Virus record (IMG/VR): IMGVR_UViG_3300034682_000392 | Location: 1-31,861 of that record | Source: a virus | Strand: one strand, 5' to 3' | Length of the DNA stretch: 31,861 bases | Shown: positions 29,884 through 31,861 of the stretch, one piece after another | How the letters are laid out: each line of letters starts with the position of its first letter | Position numbering within the stretch: the first letter of the stretch is position 1 | Made by a program: the position numbers and the translations under genes | Notes under the pieces: model-generated | Database searches by the model: none | What the model was told of the DNA's origin: nothing | Seen by the model: the letters and a program-made list of their open reading frames with translations, nothing else

Positions 29884-31861
29884 CCGGTTGCAGCGGCCGT
29901 AGCGGCCTGAACTTGCCCGCGCCGATCTTGGCGCTGCTGCGCCAGAGGTAATCGCCGGTCAGGTTGATGTGCTCCCAGCCGAGCGGCGACAGGTACTGCA
30001 ACAGGCCGTCATCGACGGCTTGACCGTGGCCACGCAAGGCGTTCGCGGCCCGTTCCAGATAAACCGTGTTCCACAGCACGATGGCTGCCGTCACCAGGTT
30101 GAGGCCGCTGGCCCGGTAGCGTTGCTGCTCGAAACTGCGGTCGCGGATTTCGCCCAGGCGGTTGAAGAACACGGCACGGGCCAGCGCGTTGCGGGCCTCG
30201 CCCTTGTTCAGTCCGGCATGCACACGGCGGCGCAGCTCGACGCTTTGCAACCAGTCTAGGATGAACAGCGTGCGCTCGATGCGGCCCAACTCGCGCAGGG
30301 CGACGGCCAGACCATTCTGGCGCGGATAGCTGCCGAGCTTGCGCAGCATCAGCGAGGCCGTCACCGTGCCTTGTTTGATCGACGTGGCCAGCCGCAGGAT
30401 TTCATCCCAATGGGCGCGGACGTGCTTGATGTTGAGCGTGCCGCCGATCATCGGTTTCAATGTCTCGTAGGCGGCATCGCCCTTTGGAATGTAGAGCTTG
30501 GTGTCGCCCAGGTCACGGATGCGCGGCGCGAAGCGGAAGCCCAGCAGGTGCATCAGCGCGAAGACGTGATCGGTGAAGCCCGCCGTGTCGGTGTAGTGCT
30601 CCTCGATGCGCAGGTCGGATTCGTGGTACAGCAGGCCGTCGAGCACGTAGGTCGAGTCGCGCACGCCGACATTCACCACCTTGGTGTGGAACGGCGCGTA
30701 CTGGTCGGAGATGTGGGTGTAGAACGTCCGCCCTGGGCTGCTGCCGTATTTTGGGTTGATGTGGCCGGTACTCTCGGCCTTGCTGCCGGTGCGGAAGTTC
30801 TGGCCGTCCGATGACGACGTGGTGCCGTCGCCCCAGTGCTCGGCGAAGGGATGCCGGAACTGCGCGTTGACCAGCTCGGCCAGCGCCGCCCCGTAGGTTT
30901 CGTCGCGGATGTGCCAGGCTTGCAGCCAGGCCAGCTTGGCGTAGGTTGTGCCGGGGCAGGACTCTGCCATCTTGGTCAGGCCCAGGTTGATCGCGTCGGC
31001 GAGGATCGTGGTCAGCAGCAGGTTCTTGTCCTTGGCCAGGTCGCCCGATTTCAGATGCGCGAAGTGCCGGGTGAAGCCCGTCCATTCGTCCACCTCCAGC
31101 AGCAATTCGGTGATCTTGACGTGCGGCAGGGCCATTGCGGTCTGGTCGATCAGGGCCTGCGCGGTGTCGGGCACCGCCGCGTCGAGTGGCGTGATCTTCA
31201 GTCCCGATTCGGTGATGATGGCATCCGGCAACTCGTTGGCCAGCGCCATGCGGTTTACGGTGGTGAGCTGCGTTTCCAGCAGCGTCAGCCGTTCATGCAG
31301 GTACTGGTCGCAATCGGTGGCCACAGCCAGCGGCAATTCGCTGGCCTGCTTGAGGCTGGCAAATTTCGCTGGCGGCACCAGGTAGTCCTCGAAATCCTTG
31401 AACTGGCGGGAGCCTTGCACCCAGATGTCGCCGGAGCGCAGTGCGTTCTTCATCTCCGACAGCGCGCACAGTTCGTAGTAACGCCGGTCGATTCCGGCGT
31501 CGGTCATCACCAGCTTTTGCCAGCGCGGCTTGATGAAATCGGTTGGCGCATCGGCGGGCACCTTGCGGGCGTTGTCGCTGTTCATGTTGCGCAGCACTTC
31601 GATAGCGTCGAGCACGTCCTTGGCGGCGGGCGCGGCCCGCAGCTTGAGCACGGCGAGGAATTCCGGCGCGTAGCGGCGCAGCGTGGCATAGCTCTCGCCG
31701 ATGCGGTGCAGGAAATCGAAGTCCTCGGGCTGCGCGAGTTTCTGCGCCTCGGTGACGCTCTCGGCGAAGGCATCCCAGGACATGACGGCTTCGATGGCGG
31801 CGAACGGATCGCGGCCGGCTTGCTTGGCCTCGATCAGCGCCTGGCCGATGCGTCCGAATAG
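29879..31861 (-). CDS. tnpA: Tn3-family transposase TnpA (5' end beyond window)
   Basis: The C-terminal 660 residues of a transposase that is about 990 residues in full Tn21 elements; the frame is open to the window edge. Diagnostic Tn3-family segments are visible: SSSDGQNFR (likely first catalytic Asp), [34 protein letters not shown] (second Asp), and [25 protein letters not shown] with the candidate catalytic Glu region. The end [12 protein letters not shown] is that of Tn21-subgroup TnpA. It binds the 38-bp ends and carries out replicative transposition. The stop (TAG) lies inside the terminal repeat. Confidence 0.96.
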   Translation of the reverse strand, partial: LFGRIGQALIEAKQAGRDPFAAIEAVMSWDAFAESVTEAQKLAQPEDFDFLHRIGESYATLRRYAPEFLAVLKLRAAPAAKDVLDAIEVLRNMNSDNARKVPADAPTDFIKPRWQKLVMTDAGIDRRYYELCALSEMKNALRSGDIWVQGSRQFKDFEDYLVPPAKFASLKQASELPLAVATDCDQYLHERLTLLETQLTTVNRMALANELPDAIITESGLKITPLDAAVPDTAQALIDQTAMALPHVKITELLLEVDEWTGFTRHFAHLKSGDLAKDKNLLLTTILADAINLGLTKMAESCPGTTYAKLAWLQAWHIRDETYGAALAELVNAQFRHPFAEHWGDGTTSSSDGQNFRTGSKAESTGHINPKYGSSPGRTFYTHISDQYAPFHTKVVNVGVRDSTYVLDGLLYHESDLRIEEHYTDTAGFTDHVFALMHLLGFRFAPRIRDLGDTKLYIPKGDAAYETLKPMIGGTLNIKHVRAHWDEILRLATSIKQGTVTASLMLRKLGSYPRQNGLAVALRELGRIERTLFILDWLQSVELRRRVHAGLNKGEARNALARAVFFNRLGEIRDRSFEQQRYRASGLNLVTAAIVLWNTVYLERAANALRGHGQAVDDGLLQYLSPLGWEHINLTGDYLWRSSAKIGAGKFRPLRPLQPA

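Larger units (their letters stand above)
29846..31861. mobile_element. Tn3-family (Tn21 subgroup) transposon, partial
   Basis: The left terminal repeat plus the 3' two thirds of tnpA are visible; the element continues past the window's end. Its DNA is much more GC-rich than the phage, so it was acquired separately. Members of this subgroup often carry integrons, mercury or antibiotic resistance genes, but no cargo is visible here. It is inserted in the tail-tip gene. Confidence 0.93.

Noticed and set aside
29969-31861. Long plus-strand open frames opposite tnpA
   Set aside because: They are antisense shadows in GC-rich DNA where stops are rare; the minus-strand frame is a clear Tn21-type transposase.
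1-31861. CRISPR array, tRNA or rRNA genes
   Set aside because: No regularly spaced repeats, no cloverleaf with a CCA-type acceptor, and no rRNA-like sequence were seen on either strand.

Overview
The window is most of the genome of a temperate, lambda-like siphophage of a gammaproteobacterium. A Tn21-type transposon interrupts it on the right. The evidence for a phage is a continuous set of lysis, packaging, head and tail genes in canonical order, many joined by ATGA or TAATG overlaps. The DNA of the phage part has moderate GC, while the last 2 kb is visibly GC-rich, which marks the transposon as a recent arrival. The host genus cannot be fixed from sequence alone; Aeromonas, Vibrio and Enterobacterales relatives are all possible.

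Left arm (1-3010, minus strand). A type Ib-like partition pair (ParF-like ATPase and small ParG-like protein) suggests that the prophage is kept as a plasmid (phage-plasmid). Next come four small genes, including a LuxR-type HTH protein and a previously hidden 50-codon gene, then a CI-like repressor. The repressor's peptidase-like domain appears to have lost its catalytic dyad. Divergent from it is a Cro-like gene. Operators of the form TCAC-N5-GTGA (or ACAC-N5-GTGT) lie between repressor and cro (three copies) and in front of the leftward small-gene operon (one copy), so one regulator probably controls both sides. No replication initiator is visible.

Early rightward operon (3144-9826). This holds cro, small unknown genes, a likely Q-type antiterminator, a P4-type tyrosine integrase placed unusually inside the operon, and a set of mostly unrecognised accessory genes. 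One of these resembles a target-recognition half of a type I restriction specificity subunit, and one carries a DnaJ-like zinc module. Strong terminators close two sub-blocks.

Late region (10142-29882). A candidate late promoter followed by a strong terminator mirrors the lambda PR'-tR' layout and would be the target of the Q-like protein. After it come a holin, a GH108 endolysin, a small membrane protein and an Acb2/Tad1-family protein, the family of cyclic-nucleotide sponges that block CBASS and Thoeris defence. Between this gene and the terminase lies about 540 nt without a convincing gene but full of long, nearly perfect, pseudoknotted helices ending in an intrinsic terminator. I read it as a large ornate structured RNA in the manner of GOLLD or ROOL; it is the most novel object here. 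Packaging (Nu1/GpA-like), portal, a fused protease-capsid protein, lambda-like Z, U, V, G/GT and tape measure, tail-tip proteins and a J-like host-specificity protein follow.

Right end (29846-31861). The 38-bp inverted repeat and the 3' part of tnpA of a Tn21-subgroup Tn3-family transposon cut the J gene, so the virion's receptor-binding tip is probably truncated in this copy.
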